Assembly: GCA_000995135.1 (NCBI GenBank)
Contig: LBWY01000017.1
Coordinates: 1-36,507 of the forward strand
Origin: Parcubacteria group bacterium GW2011_GWE2_39_37
Lineage (GTDB): Bacteria; Patescibacteriota; Patescibacteriia; Patescibacteriales; GWE2-39-37
Direction of reading: 5' to 3'
DNA: 36,507 nucleotides
The notes beneath the pieces were generated by a model. It searched no databases. It was given only the letters and a program-made list of their open reading frames with translations, and was not told the origin of the DNA. Positions within the stretch are counted from its first letter, which is position 1; each line of letters opens with the position of its first letter. This document shows positions 7,585-16,324 of this stretch, in pieces. The position numbers and the translations under genes are program-made.

Positions 7585-8784
7585 ATGTCCTTAATTTTTC
7601 ATCACAATCATCATGTCCATGATTTTTTCAAGCAGAAAGAATTGAATGAACTTTATATTTCCCATGGAATCATGAACTTTGCTCTCGGCTTAGTTTCAGT
7701 TTTCGTACCAGTATATCTGTATACTCTTGGTTATTCTATCGTAGCCATTCTTGGATATTTTTTCTTAAACTCTTTGAGCTTTGTGCTACTTTCTTATGTT
7801 GGCGCAAGAGCGGTTGCTTGGTTGGGGGTCAAACATTCGATGCTGACATCAGTTGTTTTTTTAATACTTTATTTCATCGGATTGCGCCAAATAGAAGCTT
7901 ATCCTTGGCTTTTTTTTATACTGCCTATTGCTCGGACAATGGAAATGATGCTTTATAATTATAGCTTCCATTTAAATTTTATCAGTCATGCGGACAGGAA
8001 GGATCATGGCAAAGATGTGACTTTTGATCAGACCATCGCGTTGTTAGCAGGTTTGGCAGCGCCTTTTGTTGGTGGACTGCTGGCCAAATTTTTCGGCTTC
8101 AACGTTTTATTCTTTGTCGGGCTTTCAATAATTGCCGTTTCAGTTATTCCGCTTTTTTTCTCTGCGGAGAGTTACGCAAAATTAGCATTCAACAAGAAAG
8201 GTTTATATAAAGATTTGTGGTCCAGAGAAGGTAGGCCACTTTTGTTTAGTTATTCAGGCTATGCAATAGAATCTTGGATCGGGTTGATCTTGTGGCCGAT
8301 TTTTTTGATGATTATTTTAACGGATACCAGTAAAGTCGGTGCCTTAATTTCCTTACCGGCATTTATAACTTTGATTTTCTTTTATTTTTTTGGTAAAAAA
8401 ATCGACCAACTAAATAAAAATAAATTGTTATCTATCGGCAGCATCTTGCATTTTTTTGGTTGGGTAGGCAGATTGTTTGTTCAAGGTTTCGATTCGGTTT
8501 TCTTGGTCGATGCCTACAAAAGATTGAGCGAACGGTTCGTCCAAATTCCTTGGTCAGCGATTTTTTATGACATAGCTTCTGATGGAAATTATTTTAAGAT
8601 GATCGTGCAGAGAGAGGTAGCTTTGAACGTAGCTAGAATGATTATTGCCCCCGTATTAATGGTTGCATTTACTCTTGATAAGCCAAATAATTTTTTAGCG
8701 GCGTTTATAATTGCTGCCTTAGCAAGCCTTCTTTATCCAGCCATCAGTAAATTTTTATCTCCGGCTAAGGAAACTAGCATATGA
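7585..8784 (+). CDS. MFS-like multi-pass membrane transporter
   Basis: ~399 aa with repeated hydrophobic segments; two-halves MFS-like layout. Confidence 0.7.
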   Translation: MSLIFHHNHHVHDFFKQKELNELYISHGIMNFALGLVSVFVPVYLYTLGYSIVAILGYFFLNSLSFVLLSYVGARAVAWLGVKHSMLTSVVFLILYFIGLRQIEAYPWLFFILPIARTMEMMLYNYSFHLNFISHADRKDHGKDVTFDQTIALLAGLAAPFVGGLLAKFFGFNVLFFVGLSIIAVSVIPLFFSAESYAKLAFNKKGLYKDLWSREGRPLLFSYSGYAIESWIGLILWPIFLMIILTDTSKVGALISLPAFITLIFFYFFGKKIDQLNKNKLLSIGSILHFFGWVGRLFVQGFDSVFLVDAYKRLSERFVQIPWSAIFYDIASDGNYFKMIVQREVALNVARMIIAPVLMVAFTLDKPNNFLAAFIIAALASLLYPAISKFLSPAKETSI

Positions 8785-9740
8785 GGAAAACTTTTTGGCA
8801 GAAATTAAATACCCCGATTTACGCTCTGGCACCGATGGCAGGGGTAACAGATAGCGCTTTTCGACAAATTTGCAAGAATTTTGGGGTTGATGTAGTGTAT
8901 TCGGAATTAGCGTCGGCAACGGCATTGAACTATGCTCCGGCCAAAACTTTGGAGTTGCTTAAATTTGTCCCTGCCGAAAGGCCTTATGTGGTCCAACTTT
9001 TCGGTTCCAACCCCAAGCATTTTGCAGTCGCCGCAAAGATGGCCACTCAAAAATTAAAACCCGACGGTATCGACATAAACTTTGGCTGTCCGGTAAAGAA
9101 AGTGCAAAAGCAAGGTGCGGGAGCGATACTGATGAGCGATCTCAAGCTTTCGCACGAGGTGATAAAAAGCGTCATTGATAACACACATTTGCCTGTTTCA
9201 ATTAAGATTAGGGCAAGAGTAGAAAAGGATGACGGAGCTACAAAGAAAAAAGTCGACGCTTTGATTTTTTTAGAAAAAATGAAAGATTTGCCGATTGCCG
9301 CAGTGATGATTCATGGGCGCAGTTTGGCACAAGGGCATAAAGGCGAAGTCGATTGGCAGATTATAAAAGAGGCAAAAAAAATATTTCCTGGAATTTTATT
9401 AGCCAACGGGGGAGTGAATGATTGGCAAACGGCCGAAGCTTTGTTAGAAAAAACTGGGGCAGACGGTCTGGGCATCGCTCGCGGAGCGATGGGTAGGCCT
9501 TGGATTTTTGAGGAGGTACGAAGTAAGAACGCAGAAGTCAAAAGTAAAAAAGAAATATTTAAAATCGCTCTTAAACATGCCAAGCTGGCAGAAAAGATGG
9601 GCGGAAGAGCCGGTATTGTTGAATTACGTAAACATCTTTGCTGGTACGTCACCGGCCTGGAAGGTGCAAGTGAATTGCGGCAGGAGTTGGTTAAGGTTGA
9701 GAGCTATAGGGATATTAAGAAGATATTGTCTGGAAAATAA
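8781..9740 (+). CDS. tRNA-dihydrouridine synthase (Dus family)
   Basis: LAPMAGVTDSAFRQICKNFG, DINFGCPVKKVQKQGAGAILM, MIHGRS, ANGGV, GIARGAMGRPWIF. Confidence 0.93.
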   Translation: MRKTFWQKLNTPIYALAPMAGVTDSAFRQICKNFGVDVVYSELASATALNYAPAKTLELLKFVPAERPYVVQLFGSNPKHFAVAAKMATQKLKPDGIDINFGCPVKKVQKQGAGAILMSDLKLSHEVIKSVIDNTHLPVSIKIRARVEKDDGATKKKVDALIFLEKMKDLPIAAVMIHGRSLAQGHKGEVDWQIIKEAKKIFPGILLANGGVNDWQTAEALLEKTGADGLGIARGAMGRPWIFEEVRSKNAEVKSKKEIFKIALKHAKLAEKMGGRAGIVELRKHLCWYVTGLEGASELRQELVKVESYRDIKKILSGK

Positions 9741-9749
9741 AAAATTTTT

Positions 9750-9958
9750 GTCATCTCGTACGGAACGATGCCTTTAGCCCCGGACATGATCCGGGGGATG
9801 TGAGAGATCGGGTTAAAGTAAAAAAAACAATAGCAGGAAAGGTTTAAGAATAATTTTAAGTTTTAATATTTGAAGATTTCTTTAAATTCCAATATTACGA
9901 TATATTCCTGCCACACTCCGAGATCCCTCACCCTAAAGGGATTCGGGATGACAGAGGG
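9750..9958. repeat. REPIN/MITE-like element, family 1 copy B
   Basis: TTGTCATCTCG...GAGAGATCGGG left arm (with nested CCCCGGA-catga-TCCGGGG); right arm reverse complement CCCTCTGTCATCCCGAATCCCTTTAGGGTGAGGGATCTCGG; core shares AAAGGTTTAAxAATAAT and ATTTCTTTAAA with copy A. Confidence 0.8.
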
Positions 9959-9963
9959 AGAAT

Positions 9964-9995
9964 AAAAACAATCGCCCGCAGGCGATTGTTTTTGT
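9964..9995. terminator. Bidirectional terminator between convergent dus and corA
   Basis: AAAAACAATCGCC-cgca-GGCGATTGTTTTTG. Confidence 0.85.
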
Positions 9996-10032
9996 ATAGG
10001 TTAATTGTCAATGGTTAACTGTTAATTGTTGT

Positions 10033-11007
10033 TTACAGCCATTTCTTTCTTTTGAAAAACATTATAAATCCTACCCCGACTAAAGCCATGAATCCGAAGA
10101 TCAGCCAGAAACCGTATCTGGAGTCGACAAAAGGCATGCCTTCTGCTCGCATACTGAAAGTTGCGGCGATCAGGGTCAGATAAAAGCTGATAATCGAAAA
10201 GATTGTCAGAGTTTTCATGATATCACTCAGACGATAATTGAGTAGAGATTCGTTAGTGCTATTCAATACCTCAACGATTTCTTTTTGGCTTTCCATGATT
10301 TCCCAAATGGTAATAGAGTGATCAATCAATTTTTTGTAATAACCTTGCAGTTGACTGGTCGGCACCAAGCGGCTTTTCATTTCCATGAATTTGGTCAGGA
10401 TTTTCTTGTGGCTGTGCATGATCTTGTGAAAGCTCGTTATGTTATGTCTGAGTTTGAGGATATCGGTCACTGCCTTTTTTTGTTCCTGGGCGAAAATTAT
10501 CTCTTCGACCCTGTTGATCGCCAAACTGTTTTGATCAAGAATCGGGTAACAACTGTGCATCAATTTTTCTAACAGTTCATATAATAAGATGGTTGAAGAT
10601 TCAAATTGATAGGTGAGAAGGGAATCACCATCTTTTTTACATAGGTTGAAAAATTCATTCAATGCCTGCATGTTGCCATTGTGCAAGGTTATCATATAGC
10701 CATGACCGATAAAGAAATCGATTTCCGTTGCAGTGATTGTGCCATTCACAAAGATTGGGAAATGCATGATTGCAAAAATGTAGCCTTCGACATCACAATG
10801 TTTGACCGTTGGTCTTTGGGCAAAAACATTAGCAGAAGAGGCGTGGAGGTGTGGTAGTTGGAAATTGTATTTTTTTCTTAAGTATTCGATTTCTTTTTTC
10901 CCCGCATTAGTAACATTAATCCAGCGAATCTTATGATTGAGCGTCCGCGGATTATCGATGATTACCTCTTGGATGTTTTTGGTGATTTTTATTTCGTTTT
11001 TAATCAT
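10033..11007 (-). CDS. CorA-family divalent cation transporter
   Basis: CorA-like cytoplasmic domain and two C-terminal TM helices ending FFKRKKWL; canonical GMN appears as AEGMPF-type loop. Confidence 0.8.
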   Translation of the reverse strand: MIKNEIKITKNIQEVIIDNPRTLNHKIRWINVTNAGKKEIEYLRKKYNFQLPHLHASSANVFAQRPTVKHCDVEGYIFAIMHFPIFVNGTITATEIDFFIGHGYMITLHNGNMQALNEFFNLCKKDGDSLLTYQFESSTILLYELLEKLMHSCYPILDQNSLAINRVEEIIFAQEQKKAVTDILKLRHNITSFHKIMHSHKKILTKFMEMKSRLVPTSQLQGYYKKLIDHSITIWEIMESQKEIVEVLNSTNESLLNYRLSDIMKTLTIFSIISFYLTLIAATFSMRAEGMPFVDSRYGFWLIFGFMALVGVGFIMFFKRKKWL

Positions 11008-11088
11008 TTTTGAAATTGTGTATAACTATATTATGGCATAGATTGACAATTCGTGCAAAAAGATTTAAATTGTTCAAATGTCCTTTGG

Positions 11089-11094
11089 TATAAT
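11089..11094 (+). promoter_or_regulatory. -10 element (TGG TATAAT) of the small ORF at 11113
   Basis: Extended -10-like TGGTATAAT about 19 nt before the ATG; weak -35. Confidence 0.4.
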
Positions 11095-11112
11095 TAGTAT
11101 GAGGAGGTCGAC

Positions 11113-11361
11113 ATGAAGTATGACAAGATTGACTTGGAGCAAAAGATTTCCGACATGGGCGAATATGAAATCCCTTCGCTTGCTACACACATCAGGTTGT
11201 TCGCCGGTAAAGTCAGCTTCGGCATTTCAGACCGTCATGGAGATTTGAAAACTGCAAGGGGAAAGTTTTTTCAAATCCCACCCGGTATGAAAAGAGTTTC
11301 TTTCCCCGAATACATCAATGACGGCAATCATATTTATGGCCGTCCTCAATTCACCCGTTAG
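11113..11361 (+). CDS. Small protein of unknown function (82 aa)
   Basis: Strong SD GAGGAGG 6-7 nt before ATG, -10 box upstream, terminator overlapping the stop. Confidence 0.75.
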   Translation: MKYDKIDLEQKISDMGEYEIPSLATHIRLFAGKVSFGISDRHGDLKTARGKFFQIPPGMKRVSFPEYINDGNHIYGRPQFTR

Positions 11362-11384
11362 CAATTGCTAGCGGTTTTTTATTT
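11357..11384 (+). terminator. Terminator of the 82-aa ORF
   Basis: CCGTTAGCAATTGCTAGCGGTTTTTTATTTTT. Confidence 0.8.
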
Positions 11385-11415
11385 TTTCTAAAATATGTTA
11401 TAATTTGGTTAATAT

Positions 11416-11934
11416 ATGGTACAGGGAAAAGAGATTGCAAAAAATTTAGGACAAGAAAAACTTCAAGAATCTATTGAGGCTAAAAAACCAATCGTTCAGG
11501 CAGAAAAAGAAACTGTTGCTGAGCGGTTTGATTTTGGTGTGCAAGAAAGAATGAAGGATTCTTCAACAAATACCGGCCAGGCAGAGGGCGAAAAATTAGT
11601 TTCTGTATCGGGGGGTTCAAATCCTCTGGGCGATCAGTTTGCAGCTAGACAGAAAAAGATTGAAAAAATCATGGAAGAAGGGATGGCGGATATCTATGTT
11701 AATTTATCGCCAGAAAAAAAGAATGAATTTAAGACAGTGGGTGAGAGAACTGCCTATCAAGTAAATATCCTATTAAGTGAAACTAAAGTAAAAGTTAAAA
11801 AAGTGATTGAATTAATCATAAATTGGCTGAAAATAATTCCAGGAGTAAACGCATTTTTCTTGGAAAAGGAAGCCAAAATTAAAGTCGAAGAAATGATAAG
11901 ATTAAAAAATGAGAAAGGGGGTGAGAGTGAATGA
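11416..11934 (+). CDS. Hypothetical protein upstream of the VirB2/VirB4-like genes
   Basis: 172-aa ORF overlapping the next start (ATGA-type coupling at 11931). Confidence 0.7.
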   Translation: MVQGKEIAKNLGQEKLQESIEAKKPIVQAEKETVAERFDFGVQERMKDSSTNTGQAEGEKLVSVSGGSNPLGDQFAARQKKIEKIMEEGMADIYVNLSPEKKNEFKTVGERTAYQVNILLSETKVKVKKVIELIINWLKIIPGVNAFFLEKEAKIKVEEMIRLKNEKGGESE

Positions 11935-12347
11935 AAAAGATGTTAAAACAGATGACTGCTTTCGCGGCAGTATTAGTTATCGTCTCACCTGTATTTTTAT
12001 TATCAGCTCCCGCAAATGCTTTAGACGTAAATGACGCTTTTGGTGGGGATACAACAAGACAAAATATTGAAACCAATTTAGGTCTTGGCAATGGGAACAA
12101 AGGACCGCAAGAAATCGCTGCCAGCATAATCAATGTTGCCTTAGGATTTTTAGGAATTATCGCAGTCGTATTGATCTTGATCGCCGGTTTCCAATGGATG
12201 ACTGCCGGAGGCGACACGGGCAAGGTTGATAGTGCGAAAAAAACTTTGGGTGCAGCCTTGATCGGTTTGGTCATAATCTTGGCTGCTTGGGGAATCGCAA
12301 ATTATGTATTGAAGAATTTGATTAATGCCACTGGCACCAATACTTAA
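11931..12347 (+). CDS. TrbC/VirB2-like pilin or small T4SS membrane protein
   Basis: Signal-peptide-like N-terminus ending SAPANA, two hydrophobic helices separated by a short loop. Confidence 0.7.
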   Translation: MKKMLKQMTAFAAVLVIVSPVFLLSAPANALDVNDAFGGDTTRQNIETNLGLGNGNKGPQEIAASIINVALGFLGIIAVVLILIAGFQWMTAGGDTGKVDSAKKTLGAALIGLVIILAAWGIANYVLKNLINATGTNT

Positions 12348-12365
12348 TCTTTAATAAAAAGTTGT

Positions 12366-14921
12366 ATGGATTTCGGCATTGAGCAATCAAGCAACAGCTT
12401 GGGCGTTAATCTTGGGAATAGCGTCAATAATTATTCATATGATTATAGTTCACTTTTGGTGAGCCTGTTCTGGTTGGCTTTAGCAGTGGTGATCCTGGTT
12501 TTACTTAAAAAAATGATTACCAGAGTATCAGTCATGACAAGTTATCAGGATCACATCATTTATTTAGTAAGATTGCCAAAAGAAAAGCCAAAAGATCAAG
12601 ACAAGGATTTGACAGTCCAACAAGTACGAGAAGAGATTGCTCGTGGCGAAATTATTTTTTCCTCGATTGGAGGCCTTAGGGCGAAACGCGGCCCTAAGGC
12701 CTGGTTATTGGGGCGAAAAGATCATTTTTCTTTTGAAATAGTGGCTAGCAAGAAACATATTTCATTTTATTTGGTTGCACCGAAAGAGATGGGGCGCTAT
12801 CTTGAACAGCAGGTGCAGGCACACTATCCGGAAGCAGTGATGGAGCCGGTGCGTGATTATAATATTTTTAATCATCATTCTAGTATTTGTGCCGGTTATT
12901 TAAAAACCAAGCGCAGTTTTATTTTCCCAATCAGGACCTACAACAAGATGGACACCGATCCATTGAATTCCATAATCAATGTGATGTCAAAATTGGGGCA
13001 TGATGAGAGCATGGCTATTCAGTATGTAGTCAGAAGCGCCAAGGGCGTATGGCACAATAGAGCGAGCAGTGTGTTTAGTAAGATCCGCAAGGGTAAAACG
13101 ATTGATGAGGCTTTAGGTGGAAGCTATACTAGCAGTGTCATGGCAGGATTAACAGACCTGGTGAAAGCGGCAAACCCCAATTCTGCCAAAGAGCAGCAAA
13201 AGAATCAGACCATGATGCCCAAGCAAAATGCGATGGATGAACAGATTATGAAAAATCTGGAAGAAAAAAATGCCAAGGCCGGCCTGGATGTAAATGTCAG
13301 AATAATCGTAAATGCAAAAAATTTAAGCCAGGCAAAACTTTACCTAGATAATATCATAGGAGTTTTTGGCCAGTACAATCTGTATGAATACGGCAATATT
13401 TTCAATAACAAGATCAACCGTTTAGTAAGTATAGTCAAGCACAAAAGATTGATTCGGGATTATATTTATCGCCGATTTGATGAGCATATCAGCTTCCTAT
13501 TGAACACCGAGGAGTTGGCAAGTATTTTTCACTTACCGCTTCGTTGGACAGAAACGCCTAATATCCTTTGGCTGACCGCCAAGCATGCCCCGGCTCCTAC
13601 TAATGTCCCAGATGAAGGGATAATTCTTGGCACCAATCGTTATCGCGGATTGAGCAAGGAGATCAAAATCAAAAGAGATGATCGCCGCCGTCATACCTAT
13701 ATAATCGGTAAATCCGGCGTGGGTAAATCGGTGCTTTTGGCCAACATGGCTATTCAGGACATAATGAATGGCGAAGGGGTCTGCGTAATCGACCCGCATG
13801 GCGACCTGGTTGATGATATTTTGATGCGCATCCCGCCGGAAAGGGCAGAGGATGTGATCTTGTTTTCTCCCGCGGATATTGAACGGCCGTTGGCACTCAA
13901 TTTATTGGAATTTGATCCACGATATCCGGAACAGAAATCTTTTGTTATCAATGAAATGATCAAGATTTTTGATAAGCTTTATGATTTGAAATCTACCGGC
14001 GGTCCAATTTTTGAACAGTACATGCGGAATGCGATGCTTTTGATAATGAGCGACCCAGAAAGCGGCTCGACTTTAATGGAAATTCCTAAAGTCTTATCCG
14101 ATGCCAATTTCCGTCGCATGAAATTAGAGCGATGCAAAGATCCGACAGTGGTGGATTTCTGGCGCAAAGAGGCGGAAAAAGCAGGCGGCGATGCCGCTCT
14201 GGCCAATGTAGTGCCTTACATTACCTCAAAACTTACCTCATTTATTTCTAATGACATGATGAGGCCGATCATCGGCCAACAGCAAAGTTCTTTCAATCTT
14301 CGTGATGTGATGGACAAGCAAAAAATCTTGTTGATAAGCTTACCCAAAGGCCAAGTTGGAGAATTAAATGCCTATCTTTTGGGTATGATTTTGGTAGGTA
14401 AAATTTTGGTTAATGCACTTTCTCGCACAGATATGCCAAGAGAACAACGCAAGGATTTTTATCTATATATTGATGAATTTCAAAATTTTACCACTGATTC
14501 GATCTGTTCCATACTTTCTGAAGCTAGAAAATATAATCTGAATCTGATAATGGCGCATCAATATCTGGGGCAGTTAGTTAAAGGTCAAGATACTTCGATA
14601 AAAGATGCTGTTTTTGGAAACGTCGGCACTTGGGTGTCTTTTAAAATCGGCACTGAAGATGCGGAGGAAATTGAAAAAGAATTTTCACCAGTATTCAATC
14701 AATACGACTTGATAAATATTGACAAAGGCACGGCCTATATCAAATTATTGATCGATAACAGTGCTGGACGAGCTTTTTCTATGTCTACCACCTGGCCGCT
14801 TTTGGGTATAAAAAGAGAGGATTTGGCTAGTAGAATCAAGTCTTTAAGCCGATTGAAATATGGTCAAGATAGGAATATTATTGAGGCAGAAATAATGAAA
14901 AGAGCTCAGATTGAAATGTAG
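12366..14921 (+). CDS. Type IV secretion DNA-binding/VirB4-TraD-like ATPase
   Basis: Walker A IIGKSGVGKSVLLANM, VCVIDPHGDLVDDIL, Walker B FYLYIDEFQNFTTDSI, N-terminal TM. Confidence 0.85.
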   Translation: MDFGIEQSSNSLGVNLGNSVNNYSYDYSSLLVSLFWLALAVVILVLLKKMITRVSVMTSYQDHIIYLVRLPKEKPKDQDKDLTVQQVREEIARGEIIFSSIGGLRAKRGPKAWLLGRKDHFSFEIVASKKHISFYLVAPKEMGRYLEQQVQAHYPEAVMEPVRDYNIFNHHSSICAGYLKTKRSFIFPIRTYNKMDTDPLNSIINVMSKLGHDESMAIQYVVRSAKGVWHNRASSVFSKIRKGKTIDEALGGSYTSSVMAGLTDLVKAANPNSAKEQQKNQTMMPKQNAMDEQIMKNLEEKNAKAGLDVNVRIIVNAKNLSQAKLYLDNIIGVFGQYNLYEYGNIFNNKINRLVSIVKHKRLIRDYIYRRFDEHISFLLNTEELASIFHLPLRWTETPNILWLTAKHAPAPTNVPDEGIILGTNRYRGLSKEIKIKRDDRRRHTYIIGKSGVGKSVLLANMAIQDIMNGEGVCVIDPHGDLVDDILMRIPPERAEDVILFSPADIERPLALNLLEFDPRYPEQKSFVINEMIKIFDKLYDLKSTGGPIFEQYMRNAMLLIMSDPESGSTLMEIPKVLSDANFRRMKLERCKDPTVVDFWRKEAEKAGGDAALANVVPYITSKLTSFISNDMMRPIIGQQQSSFNLRDVMDKQKILLISLPKGQVGELNAYLLGMILVGKILVNALSRTDMPREQRKDFYLYIDEFQNFTTDSICSILSEARKYNLNLIMAHQYLGQLVKGQDTSIKDAVFGNVGTWVSFKIGTEDAEEIEKEFSPVFNQYDLINIDKGTAYIKLLIDNSAGRAFSMSTTWPLLGIKREDLASRIKSLSRLKYGQDRNIIEAEIMKRAQIEM
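12671..12702. repeat. Perfect 12-bp inverted repeat inside the VirB4/TraD-like gene
   Basis: AGGCCTTAGGGC-gaaacgcg-GCCCTAAGGCCT. Confidence 0.95.
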
Positions 14922-15025
14922 GGAAAGCAGATTTTTTAAAAATTGATCATTTGTCCTGGCGCATTGCATTGAAAAGTGTTATAATGTACTTACTTTCAAA
15001 AAATAAAAAATTTTTAAAATAAATT

Positions 15026-15421
15026 ATGAAAAAGGAGAAAAAAACCATCGTCTTAGTCGATGATGATAAATGGTTAATCGACTTGTACGGTGAAAAACTT
15101 AGACTAGAAGATTTTAATGTCTTCACTGCGCATAATGGTAAAGATGGTTTTGAAATGATCTTGAAGCACAAGCCTGCTTTGGTTTTGTCGGACGTAGTGA
15201 TGGCCGGCGGAGATGGTTTTTATGTTTTGGAAAAAGTCCGTGCAAATCCGATTACGCATGATATTCCGGTAATCAGTCTCACCAACCTTTCAAATGAGCA
15301 GGATAAAGATGCTTTATACAAGCTCGGTACTAATGAATATCTGGTTAAAGCTGATTTTACTCCAACCCAGGTAGTGGAAAAAATCAGGAAGATTCTAGAC
15401 AAGCAGGCAAGGGCGAAATAA
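15026..15421 (+). CDS. CheY-like response regulator (stand-alone receiver)
   Basis: VLVDDDKW, LVLSDVVMAGGDGF, PVISLTN, EYLVKADF. Confidence 0.92.
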   Translation: MKKEKKTIVLVDDDKWLIDLYGEKLRLEDFNVFTAHNGKDGFEMILKHKPALVLSDVVMAGGDGFYVLEKVRANPITHDIPVISLTNLSNEQDKDALYKLGTNEYLVKADFTPTQVVEKIRKILDKQARAK

Positions 15422-15466
15422 TTTCTGATTTAGTATTTACAAAATGAAAAATTTGCTATAATATAC

Positions 15467-15494
15467 AAAAAATAAGCTGACATGCTTATTTTTT
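15467..15494 (+). promoter_or_regulatory. Leader/terminator hairpin between the response regulator and the 209-aa gene
   Basis: AAAAAATAAGC-tgacat-GCTTATTTTTT, 11-bp perfect stem, just after TATAAT at 15457-15462. Confidence 0.7.
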
Positions 15495-15519
15495 ATTACT
15501 TATAAACAAAAATAAAAGT

Positions 15520-16149
15520 ATGGAAAACCAAGACAAAAACATTGACAATGTGCTTGAAGAAGATCAAGCCGAAGAAACAAAGGGGGGAGAGAACGCAATT
15601 ATACCCAAATCGAAAATAATCTTAATAAAAAAGCTATTGCAGAATGTCAAAGAGAATAATGAACAGATCATCAAATTGCTTTCAACTTTTGTTGCGACTG
15701 AAGAGAATTTGAGGATAAGCGTCGGACAAGCTATCGATGAGAGTAGTAAAGGTTTGTCAAATAGTTCAGGCGCTGAGGAAAAGATTATTGAAGGAGTTTT
15801 TGATGGAGAAAATATGATCGGTCCGGACGGCAAGTCATATAATATATCCGCCAACTATGCTTCCAAGTCAAAATTAGTTGAAGGCGATGTCTTGAAATTA
15901 TCAATAACCGGCAACGGTACTTTTATTTATAAACAGATCGGCCCGATTGAAAGAGAGAGGGTTTCCGGCATTTTAAAAAGAGTGGGGGAGAATGAATTTA
16001 TCGTTACGGCTGAAGGCAAGAGTTGGCGGATAATCAATGCCAGCGTCACTTATTTCAAAGGCGAAGAAGGAGACGAGGTAATTATCTTGGTGCCAAAAGT
16101 CGGAGAAAGTAAGTGGGCAGCGGTGGAGAATATTATCAAGAAGCAATAG
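15520..16149 (+). CDS. Hypothetical protein (209 aa)
   Basis: Long ORF with acidic N-terminus and beta-rich C-terminal half; no family recognised with confidence. Confidence 0.75.
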   Translation: MENQDKNIDNVLEEDQAEETKGGENAIIPKSKIILIKKLLQNVKENNEQIIKLLSTFVATEENLRISVGQAIDESSKGLSNSSGAEEKIIEGVFDGENMIGPDGKSYNISANYASKSKLVEGDVLKLSITGNGTFIYKQIGPIERERVSGILKRVGENEFIVTAEGKSWRIINASVTYFKGEEGDEVIILVPKVGESKWAAVENIIKKQ

Positions 16150-16169
16150 AGCACGTGAGCATGTAGCAC

Positions 16170-16208
16170 AGAGCACGTGAGCATTTATGGTGTTCACGTG
16201 CTTTTTTG
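16170..16208 (+). terminator. Terminator with duplicated 5' arm
   Basis: AGCACGTGA-N13-TCACGTGCTTTTTT; AGAGCACGTGAGCAT also occurs 22 nt upstream (16148-16162). Confidence 0.8.
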
Positions 16209-16285
16209 CTCAGGTGTTTTAAGTGTTTTCTCCTTGATTTTTTTTGTCTAAAGAGTTAGAATTAGGTTAGAATTTATTATAATTT

Positions 16286-16306
16286 AAAGCGAATAGTTGT
16301 CGCTTT
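16286..16306 (+). promoter_or_regulatory. Leader hairpin upstream of dnaX
   Basis: AAAGCGA-atagttg-TCGCTTT followed by TTATCTATTTTT, just after TATAAT (16278-16283). Confidence 0.55.
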
Positions 16307-16324
16307 TTATCTATTTTTACCCAC

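Noticed and set aside
297-10030. Shared word GTTAATTGTCAAT at 297-309 and 10000-10012
   Set aside because: Short and AT-rich in an AT-rich genome; may be a minor repeat but not supportable as an element from two copies.
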